Source of the DNA: Dugong dugon
Lineage: Eukaryota; Chordata; Mammalia; Sirenia; Dugongidae
Assembly: GCA_030035585.1 (NCBI GenBank)
Contig: CM057464.1
Location: forward strand, 29,157,465-29,221,464
Direction of reading: 5' to 3'
DNA length: 64,000 nucleotides
The notes beneath the pieces are model-generated. The model saw only the letters and a list, made by a program, of their open reading frames with translations, did no database searches and was not told the DNA's origin. The translations under genes were made by a program, and so were the position numbers. Below, one piece after another: positions 33,142-45,183 of the stretch; position 1 is the first letter of the stretch; the number at the start of each line of letters is the position of its first letter.

Positions 33142-35633
33142 TCAGAGAGGTCAGTTCTTCCTCAGTCTTCCTGATTCACTGTCCAGCTTTTGCATGCATA
33201 TGAGGCAATTGAAAATACCATGGCTTGAGTCAGGCACATCTTAGTCTTCAAGGTGACATCTTTGCTTTTCAACACTTTAAAGAGGTCTTTTGCCGCAGAT
33301 TTGCCCAATGCAATGAGTCTTTTGATTTCTTGACTGCTGCTTTCATGGGTGTTGATTGTGGATCCAAGTAAAATGAAATCCTTGACAACTTCAGTCTTTT
33401 CTCCATTTATTATGATGTCGCTTATTGGTCCAGTTGTGAGGATTTTTGTTTTCTTTATGTTGAAGTGTAATCCATACTGAAGGCTGTTGTCTTTGATCTT
33501 CATCATTAAGTGCTTCATGTTCTCTTCACTTTCAGCAAGCAAGGTTGGGTCATCTGCATAACTCAGATTGTTAATGAGTCTTCCTCCAATCCTGATGCTG
33601 CATTGTTTTTCATATAGTCCAACTTCTCAGATTATTTGCTCAACATACAGATTTAATAAGTATGGTGAAAGGATACAACCCTGATGCACACCTTTCCTGA
33701 CTTTAAACCAAGCAGTATCACCTTGTTCTGTTCAAATGACTGCCTCTTGGTCTAAGTACAGTTTCCTCATGAGCACAATTAAGTGTGCTGGAATTCCCAT
33801 TCCTCCCAGTGTTATCCATAATTTGTTGTGATCCACCCAGTCGAATGCCTTTGCATAATTAATAAAATACAGGTAAACATCTTTCTGGTATTCTCTGCTT
33901 TCAGCCAGGATTCATCTGACATCAGCAATGATATTCCTGGTACCATGTCCTCTTCTGATCTGGTTTGAATCTCTGGAAGTTCCGTGTTGATATACTGCTG
34001 CAGCTACTTTTGAATGATATTCCACAAAATTTTACTTACATGTAATATTAATTATATTATTTTATAATTTCCACATTTGATTGGATCATCTGTCTTGGGA
34101 ATAGCATAAATATGGATCTCTTCCAATTGGTTGGCCAGGTAGCTGTCTTCCACGTTTCTTGGCATAGATGAGTGAGCATTTCCAGTGCTGCATCTGTTTG
34201 TTGAAACATCTTAATTGGTATTCCATCAATTCTGGGAGCCATTTTTTTCACCAGTGCTTTCAGTGCAGCTTGGACTTCTTCCTTCAGTACCATTGGTTTC
34301 TGATCATATGCTGCCTCCTGAAATGGTTGAACATTGACCAAGTCTTTTTGGTATAGTGACTCTGTGTGTTCCTTCCATCTTCTTTGGATGCTTCCTGCAT
34401 CGTTTAGTATTTTTCCAGTGGAATCCTTCACTGTTGCAACTTGAGGCTTGAATTTTTTTCTTCAGTTTTTTCGGCTTGAGAAATGCCAAGCGTGTTCTTC
34501 CCTTTTGGTTTGCTATCTCCAGCTCTTTGCCATGTCATTATAATACTTTAGTTCATCTTCTTGAGCTGCCCTTTGAAATCTTCTGTTCAGCTCTTTTACT
34601 TCATCATTTCTTCCTTTCACTTTAGCTACCTGATGTTCAAGAGCAAGTTTCAGAGTCTCTTCTGACATCCATTTTGGTCTTTTCTTTCTTTCCTGTCTTT
34701 TTAATGACCATTTGCTTTCTTCATTTATAATGTCCTTGATGTCATTCCACAACTCGTCTGGTTTTTGGTCATTAGTTTTCAACAGGTCAGCTCTATTCTT
34801 GAGATGGTCTCTAAATTCAGGTGGGATATACTCAAGGTTGTACTTTGACTCTTGTGGACTTGTTCTAATTTTCTTCATTTTCAGCTTGAACTTGCATGGG
34901 AGCAAATGATGGTCTGTTCCACATTCAGCCCCTGGCCTTGTTCTGACTGATAATATTGAGCTTTTCCATCGCCTCTTTCCACAGATGTAGTTGACTTGAT
35001 TCCTGCATATTCCGTCTGGCAAGGTCCACATGTATAGTTGCCATTTATGCTGTTGAAAAAAAGGTATTTGCAATGAAGAAGTCGTTGGTCTTGCAAAATT
35101 CTATCACGTGATCTCCGGCATCATTTCTGTCACCAAGGCCATATTTTCTAACTACCGATCCTTCTTCTTTGTTTCTAACTTTTGCATTCCAGTCGCCAGT
35201 AATTATCAATGCATCTTGATTGCATATTCGATCAATTTCAGACTGCAGAAGTTGGTAAGAATCTTCATTTTCTTCAACTTTGGCCTAAGTTCTTGGTGTG
35301 TAGTTTTGAATAATAGTTGTATTTACTGGTTTTCCTTACAGGTATATGGATATTTTCCTATCACTGACAGCGTTGTACTTCAGGATAGATCTTGAAACGT
35401 TCCTTTTGATGATGAATGCATTGCCATTCCTCTTCAAGTTGACATTCCTGGCATAGTAGACTATATGATTGTTTGATTCAAAATGACCAATACCAGTTCA
35501 TTTCAGCTCACTAATGTCTAGGATATCAATGTTTTTGTGTTCCATTTCACTTTTGATGCTTTTTAATTTTCCTAGATTCCTACTTCGTACATTCCACATT
35601 CTGATTATTAAGGTTGTTAGGAATTGCTATTTA
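33142..35633 (-). mobile_element. RTE-clade LINE (-), 3' end missing
   Basis: The minus strand encodes an RTE/BovB-like polyprotein. There is an endonuclease part (34513-35073, with CGTDHHLLPCKFKLKMK in place of the SDH-type motif) that continues upstream to 35600 (DILDISEL). A reverse transcriptase N-part is at 34057-34431 (PTNWKRSIFML), and a thumb and tail part at 33162-33542 (MLAESEENMKHLMMKIKDNS). The frames are separated by stops and shifts, so it is dead. Unlike typical RTE copies, it lacks the 3' tail: it breaks off at 33142 where L1 begins. RTE elements are about 3.3 kb; this piece is about 2.5 kb. Confidence 0.85.
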
Positions 35634-36510
35634 AATTTAACTGGTTTCACCCTGTGTGGAATTAAATAAATCATGTAACAGTTTCTGTTTGTATAGCTTT
35701 ATGAAAAAATAATTGGACCATAGTTTGCATTATTAGTCCCATGTCCTTTCTATCCCTGACATACTCTTGAGTTTCTTTGAGACTCTGTGATAAACAAATA
35801 ACAGCAACCTTTCTATAACTGTTATTGAGGCATAGGTCCACGTAAGACATGTTGCTGTAGTGAGGTTCATTCTGATAGCGAGATCTAGGGCCAGATGACA
35901 AATTCAACAGCTAGAAAGATTGTCAGCCCTTGCAATTGTTTGAGAATAGCAAATTAAGAAGTTTAAAGGATTTATAGAAAAGGGCTTATATCTAGAGAAG
36001 GGCAGAGAGGATTAGCCATTTTAATAGTCTGGTACCTCCAACAAACATAATGGAAAGAACATGGCAAACAATGAGAGAAATATACATCCAAATGTAAGTC
36101 CATTGTCCTATCATGGATCTTGATCCAAAAGTCTTAGAAAGAAGTTACCTATACCTGATACAGTCTTCATGATCTCAAAATTCTTGGGTTGGGTGTCTAC
36201 CTCCAGAAGTCATTTGCTTTTGCAAATATTTAGTGAGCTGCACTACTAGGTCTTAAATATATTTCCAGGTTGCAAGATCCTTAGCACATTTGCAAAGGAA
36301 GGCATGATTCCATGTGAATATGCCCTGTAACTCAAGAGCATTATTTCCGTTTAAAAGTACTTGATGTGGTCCTTTCCTAAGTGATGCTAAGGGTGCCCTT
36401 TATTGACATGTTTTCCAATACATGCAGTCTCCTGCACATATGTCTGTGTATGTCTAATGGTGTCTCTTTTAGAAATGTAACTTGTACCTGCTAAGCGTAT
36501 GTCTCTATAT
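35634..36510. other. Single-copy-looking DNA
   Basis: No gene or repeat is recognised. ORF 35671-35907 (minus) is unlike any family I know. Confidence 0.45.
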
Positions 36511-36713
36511 ACCAGTTGCCATCGAGCTGATTGCAACACATGGTGCCCCCATGTGTGCTAGAGTAGAACTGTGCTCCACAGGGTTTTTAATGGCTTAAAT
36601 TTCAGAAGTAGATTGCCAGGCCTTTCTTATAAGGCACATCTGGGTAGACTTGAACCTCCAACCTTTTGGTTAGTAGCTGAGCACGTTAACAGTTTGCACC
36701 ACCCAGGGACTCC
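36511..36713 (-). mobile_element. AfroSINE, long-middle variant, minus
   Basis: It starts ACCAGTTGCCATCGAGCTG and ends CACCACCCAGGGACTCC. Possible TSD: TATGTCTCTATAT before and TATGTCTGTGTAT after, with two mismatches. Confidence 0.88.
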
Positions 36714-37744
36714 TTATGTCTGTGTATGTAACATTATTTTTGACTATACTTGATATAATTGTAATAAGGCAGGATCTGTCAGTGGAAGAGTCAGTCTAAA
36801 CCTTGTAGGTCTTCTTGGAACAAATTTATATAATACGAATTTATGGGAATTTTGTGATGTAGATTTTATATCATTAGAGCTATGGATAGAATTTTAGGCT
36901 AAGTTGATTAAACTCATTTGAAAATATGGATCGTTTTAGTTTGAAATATCATTAGTTTATTCTTTCTTTGCAGAGCTTTGGAGATGATATTCTTTTCCAG
37001 TGGGTTAGCCCTTTATAGTTTCTTAAGTATTTCACTTATAAGGTGAATTTCTCTCTCACTAGTCAGTATTAAAGGTTTTCCCAGGTGATGAAAACGTAAT
37101 TCATAATCATTTTGCAGCAGTTAGGATGTTAGCCAATCCTCATCAGACTGTTTTAACCTGTTGCTAAAACATATTTAAAGCTTTGTAATTTGGGTAAGTG
37201 AATGAAATCCATTTTGTAAATATTGAAATAGCCCTAGAAGTAGGGGCTCTGGTCCTTGTCATACCTTCATAGTTTTTTTTTGATACTAATAGATAAGGCA
37301 AGATTCATTCACCAGTTGAGCCTCTTTTGTAAAATTTCCCTACCGGTATTTTTATTTTTTTTGTCATATATGAGTCTCTTCTCTGGCATCTTGCTGTGAT
37401 CCAAGCTGTGCAGGTAGCAGCAGGGAAAAGAGCAGGAGGGGCTGAGAAGGAGCAGGAGGGGAGGAGGAGTTGGAGGGGAGAGGAAAAGCAGGTTCTAGAC
37501 AGTGAAGGAGAGAGGGGTCATCAAGTGTGTCCACCAAGCACTGGCTGTCACCTGAGAATTCTCCTAAAGAGGTCTGGAAAGGGTGGGGGAAGGAAGAGAC
37601 CCAACAGGAAAGTGAAGAACTCAGAGAGAGGGAGGAAGGGAGAGAGTGGGTGAGAAACAGGCTAGCACTGGGGAAGGGGGAAGGAAGAGGGAGAAAAGAC
37701 CACCACATCTTTTTTTTACACTATAATACTCTTTAATGTAATTT
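36714..37744. other. Single-copy-looking DNA, with a purine-rich tract
   Basis: Most is unassigned AT-rich DNA. A 300-bp purine-rich tract is listed separately at 37390-37700. Confidence 0.45.
37390..37700. repeat. Purine-rich tract (plus strand)
   Basis: The plus strand is made largely of A and G, e.g. GAAGGAGCAGGAGGGGAGG and CAGAGAGAGGGAGGAAGGG. It is not a clean microsatellite. ORFs across it (37396-37653 and 37364-37708) are composition effects. Confidence 0.75.
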
Positions 37745-38302
37745 CTTTTGGTTTACTTTTTTTTTTTTTTTTTTTTTAGCATTTTGAGTTGGAAATTTCT
37801 TTCTTTTTATCCTTTATTTATAATGATAAATGTATTCTTTAGAAATTGTTTAATTTTAGTTTATATTTTCTCTTTTAACTGGAATTGTTTAATAGAATTT
37901 TTTTTGAAATTTCCAGGTGACAGGCCTTAAAAGTTTTTTGTTATTAAAAATTCTAATTTTATTTCATTGTAGTTTGACTGCAGGTTTTTCATAATATTTA
38001 TACTTCCTGAAAGTTTCTGGTGCTTTCTTTTTGATGTAATTTATGACAATTTTTATGAATGTGCTGTGTGCACTTGAGATGAAGAAGTTGTAACCTCAAT
38101 TTATCAGAGAATAAAGTTCAACATATATTCATAAAGTAGACATTTTATGCTATTTAGGTCTTCTATATAATTATTTATTTATTTTTGTCTACTTATCTTC
38201 TGCTGAGAATGATGTGATAAAGTCTGCAAGTATGTATATATTTCTGTACATGTCTACTCACATGTCCTGTAGCTTCTGCTTTACAAAAAAGCTTGCTTTA
38301 TC

Positions 38303-38473
38303 CACCAAAAACTCATTGCTGTTGAGTCTGTTCTGACTCATAGTGACCCTGTAGGGCAGAGTGGAACTGACCCATAGAGTTTCCATCTTTCTCCTGCTGA
38401 GTGATTGGTAGGTTTGAACTGCTGACCTTTTGATAAGCAGCCAAGCACTTAACCAGTGTGCCACCAGGGCTCC
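38303..38473 (-). mobile_element. AfroSINE, minus
   Basis: The tail is CATTGCTGTTGAGTCTG and the head GTGCCACCAGGGCTCC. The middle is shortened. Confidence 0.9.
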
Positions 38474-38857
38474 TTGCTGGCTTTTTAAAGGTGTTGATAT
38501 ATGAATACATTGTTATTCATAAATATTTCATCTTCATAATAAATTATGGTTTTTAGCATTAAAAAGTCTCCTTCTTGATCATATTGCTTTTTGGTTGAAT
38601 TTTACCTTGTCTAATATTATGATTACAGCCCTTACTTTCTTACTGTTTTCACTTACCTGGTATGCTTTTACCTATCCCCTTATTTTTAGTCTTACTGAAT
38701 CTGCTTTAGATGTGTCTCTTGTAATCAGTATATAGTTGGGGTTTTCTTTGTAAACTAAATGGAAAATTATTTTGCTTTTAATAGGTGAGTTCAGACCATT
38801 CAAATTTATTGAATCTATATATTGCTTGGTGTGTATTTACTATGTATATTATGTTAT

Positions 38858-39010
38858 GGAGCCCTAGTGGCACAGTGGTTAAGAGCTCATCTGCTAACCA
38901 ATAGATCAGCAGTTTGAATCTACCAGCCGCTCCTTGGAAACCCTATGGAGCAGTTCTGCTCTGTTCTATAGGGTCACTATGAGTCGGCATCGACTCGATG
39001 GCAGTGGGTA
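38858..39010 (+). mobile_element. AfroSINE, short form, with 13-bp TSD
   Basis: The head is GGAGCCCTAGTGGCACAG and the tail GTCGGCATCGACTCGATGGC. The duplication TATATTATGTTAT is at 38845-38857 and 39011-39023. Confidence 0.95.
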
Positions 39011-39167
39011 TATATTATGTTATATTGTTTACATGATTTTTTACTTCCCTACATGATTTTTCTTTGCTTATTTTCTTTATGATTTCTTTGGAATTTTAGA
39101 AAGATTTGTATTTCTAGCGGTTGTCTTTGTACTTACTCTTAAAAATAAAATATCCCTGGTCCCCTGT

Positions 39168-39420
39168 TGTCTTAGTTATCTAGTGCTGCTATAACAGAAA
39201 TACCACAAGTGAATGGCTCTAACAAGAAAATTTTATTCTCTCCCAGTCTAGTAGGATAGAAGTCTGAATTCAGGTTGCCAGCTCCAAGGAAAGGCTTTTG
39301 TCGCTTTCGGCTCTGGAGGAAGGTCCTTGTCATCAATCTTCCCCTAGTCTAAGAGCTTCTCAGTGCAGAGAAATCACTCAGATGGCATGTTGTACTTACT
39401 TTCACCATCATCTCTTTTTA
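39168..39420 (-). mobile_element. MaLR-like LTR fragment, minus
   Basis: TGTCTTAGTTATCTAGTGC and CAGAAATACCACAAGTG are the reversed 3' end of the LTR family at 40.5 and 56.9 kb. The 5' part is missing beyond about 39420. It is a truncated fossil. Confidence 0.75.
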
Positions 39421-40506
39421 GGGATACGTGCAAAATTGCTTCCTTTATAGCCTTCAACCAAAAAACTACACCAAAACATGCATGCGAAACAAAGCAGACA
39501 ATAACAACAATTACAAAAAAACCCTCCGATTCAAAACCTACAGGCAAATCTACTCCTAGAAATCTCACCTACCAGTTTGTCAGAAACACCCAGATACTTA
39601 CACATATGAGTTTAGGCTCCTGCTGGGCCATGCTGTATGGAATCGTGTTCCTCACCTTAAGTGTGTGATAAACTCTTCTAGGATATGGGGGTGAATCAGA
39701 GAAAGCCTCATAAAAAAGGTGACATTTGACTTCAAATTTAAAGAGTAAACTGGATTTTTAAAGTAAACAGGAAACGGGGCAGGAAGAGCTCTTTAAAGCA
39801 GAAGTTTTACTTGATCAAAATCATGAAGGTATTAAAGTGCTTGAGGTATTTGCACAGGTGACTTTAACGTGTGTAGTTGAGAGTGGGATGGCAAGGTAGG
39901 GGAGGCCTAGGGGAACACACTAATGAGAAATGAGGTTAGAACTGTGGCTGGAGTCAAATTTGAGGGACTCTGAGTGCCATGTCACTCACAAAGCATACTA
40001 TGACCAAGGATGCCCTTTTTATAAAGAAAATGAAGAAAATTAGCACCTGCTGATAAAGCCAATACACTGTCAATATGATAAATTTGTACATTGTAATACA
40101 AGCTGTTTTTCAGGGGAAAAACAAAAATGTATCAAATGGCAGTTTACTTTCAAAACCAGGCAGACCATTTTTCTAGCGAGTAGATATTAGTCCATTGTTT
40201 TCAAAACTGGTTGATAAAATAAATGATTTATTTCTATTGTGAGTTTGAGAATATCATCATAACCAGCCATTTAAGTAGAGAGCTTTCTTCCTTATACAAA
40301 AATCCTCTGTGAATGGTTCCAGAAGTTCTTCTGTGTTGAATGCCTCAATTTCTGTATACTCAAGACCCAGCACTTTACAGAAGCTAAAAGATTAAAACTA
40401 TATGCTGAGAGAGAGAGAACCATCTCACTTGGTAGACTAAGATAGGTTGAGTGCTTAACCTATAGCTCTCACATGGAGATTTTCATGTTAGAGTTTTTCA
40501 GTGTTC
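39421..40506. other. Single-copy-looking DNA, one short repeated block
   Basis: No gene recognised. ORF 39363-39668 begins in the LTR and has no recognisable domain. The block 39845-39915 has a relative at 41685-41745 (see findings), perhaps a degraded old transposon. Confidence 0.4.
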
Positions 40507-40511
40507 ATACC

Positions 40512-41028
40512 AGTTATGGATTGATTTGTGTCCCCCAAAAACGTGTATCAGTTTGGCTAGGCCATGATTCCCAGTATTGTGTGATTGTCTACCATTTTGT
40601 CATCTGATGTGATTTTCCTATGTGTTGTAAATGCTACCTCTATGATGATAATGAGGTGAGATTAGCGGTAGTTATGTTAATGAGACAAGACTCAATCTAT
40701 AAGATTGGATTGTATCTTAAGCCAGTCTCCTTTGAGACATGAGAGGAGCGAGCAGAGAGACATGGGGACCTCATACCACCAAGAAAGCAGCACCAGGAGC
40801 AGAGCACGTCCTTTGAACCTGGGGTCCATGAGCTGAGAATCTCCTAGAACAGGGGAAGATTGATGACAAGGACCTTCTTCCAGAGCTGACAGAGAGAAAG
40901 CTATCCTCTGGAGCTGGCACCTTGAATTTGGACTTCTAGCCTACTAGATTGTGAGAGAATAAATTTCTCTTTGTTAAAGCCATCCACTTTTGGTATTTCT
41001 GTTATAACAGCCCTAGATAACTAAGACA
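40512..41028 (+). mobile_element. MaLR-like solo LTR with 5-bp TSD
   Basis: The left end is AGTTATGGATTGATTTGTG, the right end CCCTAGATAACTAAGACA. The duplication ATACC lies at 40507-40511 and 41029-41033. The U3 is of the same type as the copies at 26.2 and 56.9 kb. No internal region is left. Confidence 0.88.
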
Positions 41029-41033
41029 ATACC

Positions 41034-41306
41034 TTAGAAGTTTGTTTGGGTGAGGACACATTCCATTACCCCCAACTAAAATGTAAACACTCCTAAGAGT
41101 TATTAAGCCAAGGTATTTTAGGAGTAATTAAAAAATAGATAATAACAAAATGGGGCAAAGAATAGGTGTCAAGTATTATCTTCAGACACCATTTATTACA
41201 TCAAGATGGGACATTTGATTCCATGAACAAGGAAAAGGGTGCTGATGGGGAGGCTGGAAGGAGCTAAGGACAAACATCTCTGTTTTCTTAGCATTTGACC
41301 ATGCTA
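41034..41306. other. Single-copy-looking DNA
   Basis: Nothing recognised. Confidence 0.4.
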
Positions 41307-41532
41307 ACCAAAAACCCAATTGCTGTTGAGTTGTTGTTGTGTGCCATTGAGTTGATTCTGACTTATAGCGACCCTGTGGGGCAGAATAGCACTGTCCCAT
41401 AGGGTTTCCAAGGCTTTAATCTTTACAGAAGCAGACTGTCACATCTTTATCCCATAGAGTGGCTGATGGGTTCAAACCACCAGCCTTTCCATTAGCAGCT
41501 GAGTGCTTAACCACTGTGCCACCAGGGCTCCT
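41307..41532 (-). mobile_element. AfroSINE, minus, with repeated tail
   Basis: The tail carries a local repeat (CTGTTGAGTTGTTGTTGTG, then CATTGAGTTGATTCTGAC). The head ends GTGCCACCAGGGCTCC. A possible TSD (about CCATGCTA before, CTATGCTA after) is weak. Confidence 0.9.
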
Positions 41533-41770
41533 TTTGTCTATGCTAGACGTCATGAAAATAGTATTGCATTGTTCAAGCTCTGAAAAACAAAACAACAATT
41601 AGAACAATTGGGAAGAAAGTTAGGATTAAAAGGAAGTTTATTTTTAGAATACTAAAACCCAGAGTTAAATGATGGTATTATTTGAAGAGAGGTGGCTTTA
41701 ACACATGTAGTTGAGAGTAGGATGGGAGGTGGGGAGGAACAATACATACTGATGCTTACTATATACCCAT

Positions 41771-41935
41771 ATGGAGCCCTGGTGGCATAGTGTTTAAGAG
41801 CTCAGCTGATAACCAAAAGGTCAGCAGTTCAAATCCACCAGCTGCTCCTTGGAAACTCTAGGGGGCAGTTCTACTCTGTCCTATAGGGTTGCTATGAGTT
41901 GGAATTGACTCAGTGGCAACAGGTTTGGTTTTTGT
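41771..41935 (+). mobile_element. AfroSINE, short form, with 11-bp TSD
   Basis: The head is ATGGAGCCCTGGTGGCATAG and the tail GGAATTGACTCAGTGGCAAC. The duplication TATATACCCAT is at 41760-41770 and 41936-41946. Confidence 0.95.
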
Positions 41936-42102
41936 TATATACCCATGCACAGAAGTTGTGATTTATATTTGAAAATCGAACAGAACAGATTCTACTAAGG
42001 AGAAGGATATAATTAATTTTAGGTTTGAAATATTTTTCCCCACATTTAGTCCATATAAATATCACTTGTTCCATTTTTTATTAGATGTTAAGAATATTCC
42101 TG

Positions 42103-43740
42103 GACTTCTGGGCAACATGGCGCTATAGACAGAAGCACCACACTGTCTCTCCACAGCAAAGACCTGAAAAACTAAGTCAGAGACGAACATCAATCCTAAA
42201 ACCCTAAGCATCAAATGAAGAGATAAAGAACTCAGCTGAATGGAATGAGAAACTGACAGAGGACAGAGAACGAGGAGAGATACTGTGCAGAGGTCCTCTA
42301 TCAGCTAACGTAGCACAGATTCACCATCTTGGACTCCTGTTGGAGAGCGGCGTACAGGGAGTACTGGAAATTAGCTTCATGGAGCTCCCAGCAGGAGACA
42401 GAACAACTGGTAACTGATGATATACACTTTCCCACCCCTCACCCTTCTTCACCCCTACTCGAACTCCTGTGCTTCCTGCTGCCACAGTCTCTTGGGCAAG
42501 AGGCACCAGCTTCAGTCCTCTGCAGCTTGGATTCCACCCACCCACAGTGCCGGCTCCCTGAGTGCCATTTGTTTGTTGCTGGTGTGGCTTTTTTCCACTT
42601 CTTTTGGTTTCTTTCATACCTGTCACCATTCCCCCTCCTTTCTCTCAAATACCTGGCTCTGTGTGCTGTCTTTGCTTTTTCCTGAAAGGCTGTGAAACGC
42701 CGCTCAACTGTGGAAATTCTTCCCAGCCCATGCTGCCACACAGGTGAGATCCCTGGGGCTTTTTTTTGTTTGTTTGCTTCAATTTGTTCTGTTTTGATTT
42801 GTTTGCTTGTTCTCTTTTTGTTTTCTCGGCTTGGGAGCCCCTTCTAGCCAGGCTGTACTACTTGGCTTGGGAGCTACTTCCTCAGTCTGAGCAGGTGTGC
42901 TATGGGATCCCTGGGGGCATTTCTTTTTTTTTTTTTTTGTTTTCTTTTCTCTCTTTTCCCCTTTTGCCTTTCTTTATTTCTCAGTTTATGTCTCTCTATA
43001 CTTACCTTCTCTTCCTATCTCCTGAATACCTGGTGCTGTGTGACACCTCTACCACTTTAGGCAGGCTGTACTTTGCGGCCTGGGAGCCACTTCCTCAGTT
43101 TTTGCAGCCACACTGGTGGGATCACAGGAGGGCTTTTCTTTTCTTTTTTCCTCTAATATTTATTTATTATTCCTTTTACCCTTTTCCTTTTTTCCTTCTG
43201 TTTTTCTCCATTTCTTGGTTCTCATCTCTCCACTGCAATGGCTAGCTGCCTTAAGACTCTTTTTTGTTTGTTTATTTGTTTTTGGCTCCTATTACTCTCT
43301 CCTCTTTTGCATACCCATCTTAGCTCCACACGGCACATTCTCCCTTCTCCTTCCTGCCTACCTGTACCATGCACTGAACATCACACCTCCGAGCAACACA
43401 GGCACAGCCTACCACAACCTGCCTTGCACTAATTCCCTGCCTGCCCTGTCGGCCCTAGTACGTGCCACAAACAACCCATCCCAGAAACTCCCCTTTAGCT
43501 GAACTTGCCGTGCTACACCATAGCTGAGCAGCTGACCCTTCCCATTGGACAAGGAGGTGAAAAGTATCATGCCCACAGATAAGCAAACAACAGAGAACAC
43601 AAGCCCGCCTGCTCAGACATAACCAAATAAAACAAAACAGGATGAAGCAAACAAATCTACAATCAGTAAACAAGGAAAGTAACTACTGAATGTCCCGAAG
43701 ACAGCAGACAATATCAAACCATATACAAAAACAGGACAGG
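42103..43740 (+). promoter_or_regulatory. L1 5' UTR with repeated monomers
   Basis: After the start (TGGGCAACATGGCGC) there is a pyrimidine-rich UTR in which one block recurs 213 bp later: CAGGCTGTACTACTTGGC (42849) against CAGGCTGTACTTTGCGGC (43062), and CTTCCTCAG at 42877 and 43090. A third, partial copy upstream starts at AATACCTGG (42648; also 43025). Promoter function is inferred from L1 biology. Confidence 0.65.
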
Positions 43741-44693
43741 ATGGTTCCAGTAGGTGTCCAAAATAAAAAACCAGATGACTTTCTAGTAGAAGATAAAGCA
43801 CTAAAACTACCTTAGAGAGTTCAAATCTCTAATATTCAGAGGTTTCCAAGAGTTGTTGCAAAAAGCAGGCAAAAATGAGGAAAAAATAGACAAAGTCGTG
43901 GAAAAGGCAGACAAATTCATGGAAAATACAGACCAAAAAATGGAAGAATTCAGGAAAATAATGCAGGAACAAAATGCTGAGATAAATTCACAGCTAGAAA
44001 TCATACAAAAGCAATAATTACAAATCCAAAAGAAAACAAGATTTCAGAAATGGACAGTGTCATAGAAGGGCAGAGGAGCAGGTTTGAAACTATGGAAGAC
44101 AGTATCAGTGAAATAGAAGACAAACACCTGGATACAATTCTACTTGAAGAAAAATCAGAAAAAAGAACGAAGAGATATGAAGAAAACCTGAGAATTATGT
44201 GTGATACTATTGAGAGCAAAAATTTGTGAGTGATCAGAGTTCCAGAACAGATGAAGAAAACAGAAAACATAGAGAGGATCATTGAAGAACTGCTGACAGA
44301 AAACTTCCCCTATATCATGAAAGATGAAAAGCGGACCATCCAAGAAGCTCAATGAACCCCATAGATGATAGACCCCAAAATAAAATCACCAAGACATATC
44401 ATAATCACACTCACTAAAAACAAAGACATAATCCTGACAGTGGCTTGAGAAAAACAAAAAGTCACATACAGAGGAGAAACAATAAGACTAAGCTCCGATT
44501 ATTGGGCAGAAACCATATAGGCAAGAAGGCAATGGGATGACATATATAAAATCTTGAAAGAAAAAAATTGCCAGCCAAGAATAATATATCCTGCAAAACT
44601 ATCCTTCAAATATAATGGTGAAATTAGGACATTTCCAGGTAAACAGAAATTAAAGGATTATGTAAAAATCAAACCAAATTTACAAGAATTATA
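43741..44693 (+). pseudogene. L1 ORF1 remnant
   Basis: The middle (about 43840-44010) has heptad-like coiled-coil text (KVENTDQ-type and MEEFRKIMQEQ), and the end (about 44450-44690) the C-terminal domain pattern: CQPRIIYPAKLSF and FPGKQKLKDYVK. Several in-frame stops interrupt it, and the start is not certain. Confidence 0.7.
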
Positions 44694-45183
44694 AAAGGGA
44701 GACCTTTGGCCTAAGAACAAACATCAGACCACAGGATGAGTCTAGGATGCAAGATCGTACCAGCCAGATACCAACCTAGGAAATGAACTCTCAAGGACTA
44801 CCAAAAGCCAAAAGAATTACAACAGGGAACCAGAAAGGTTAATCTGTAAATGACAACAACATCAGAACAACGAAAGAGGGAATAAATGGTGTAGGTATAG
44901 AATCCTCTAATGGAGAGGAATGCAAGGCAATACTGAGTAATAATAGACTGGTTGAAACGTAGGAATATAAGGGTAAATATCAAGGTAACCACAAAGAAAG
45001 TTAACAAATCTACTCATCAAAATAAAGAAAAAAAAATGTAAAGTCTCAGTAAAAAACAAAATCTGCAAAAACAAAAGAAATGAAAAAAAAAATCCACAAA
45101 CAAAGGAATTTGGCACAGGAGAGTAACAAGAATAAAGAAAACGTCAGCACCAAAAAAAAAAAAAAAAAAAAAAAAACTACAAA

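Larger units (their letters stand above)
37745..39167 (-). mobile_element. Old L1 (-), 5'-truncated, SINEs inside
   Basis: After a T-run (37754-37778) come reversed ORF2 endonuclease-region phrases: TTTCATTGTAGTTTGACTGC, GTGCTGTGTGCACTTGAGATG, TGTGTCTCTTGTAATCAGTAT. It holds two SINEs. It is strongly diverged and its ends are soft. Confidence 0.65.

Noticed and set aside
34513-35073. A craniofacial-development-protein-2-like host gene
   Set aside because: Such annotations usually derive from RTE/BovB LINEs; the piece is continuous with RTE reverse transcriptase text and is broken.
37364-37708. ORFs across the purine-rich tract
   Set aside because: Glu/Gly/Arg- or Ser/Pro/Leu-rich products on both strands reflect composition, with no recognisable domain.
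42329-43502. Overlapping ORFs of 118, 159 and 128 codons
   Set aside because: They lie in a pyrimidine-rich L1 5' UTR; Phe/Ser/Leu-rich translation follows from base composition.
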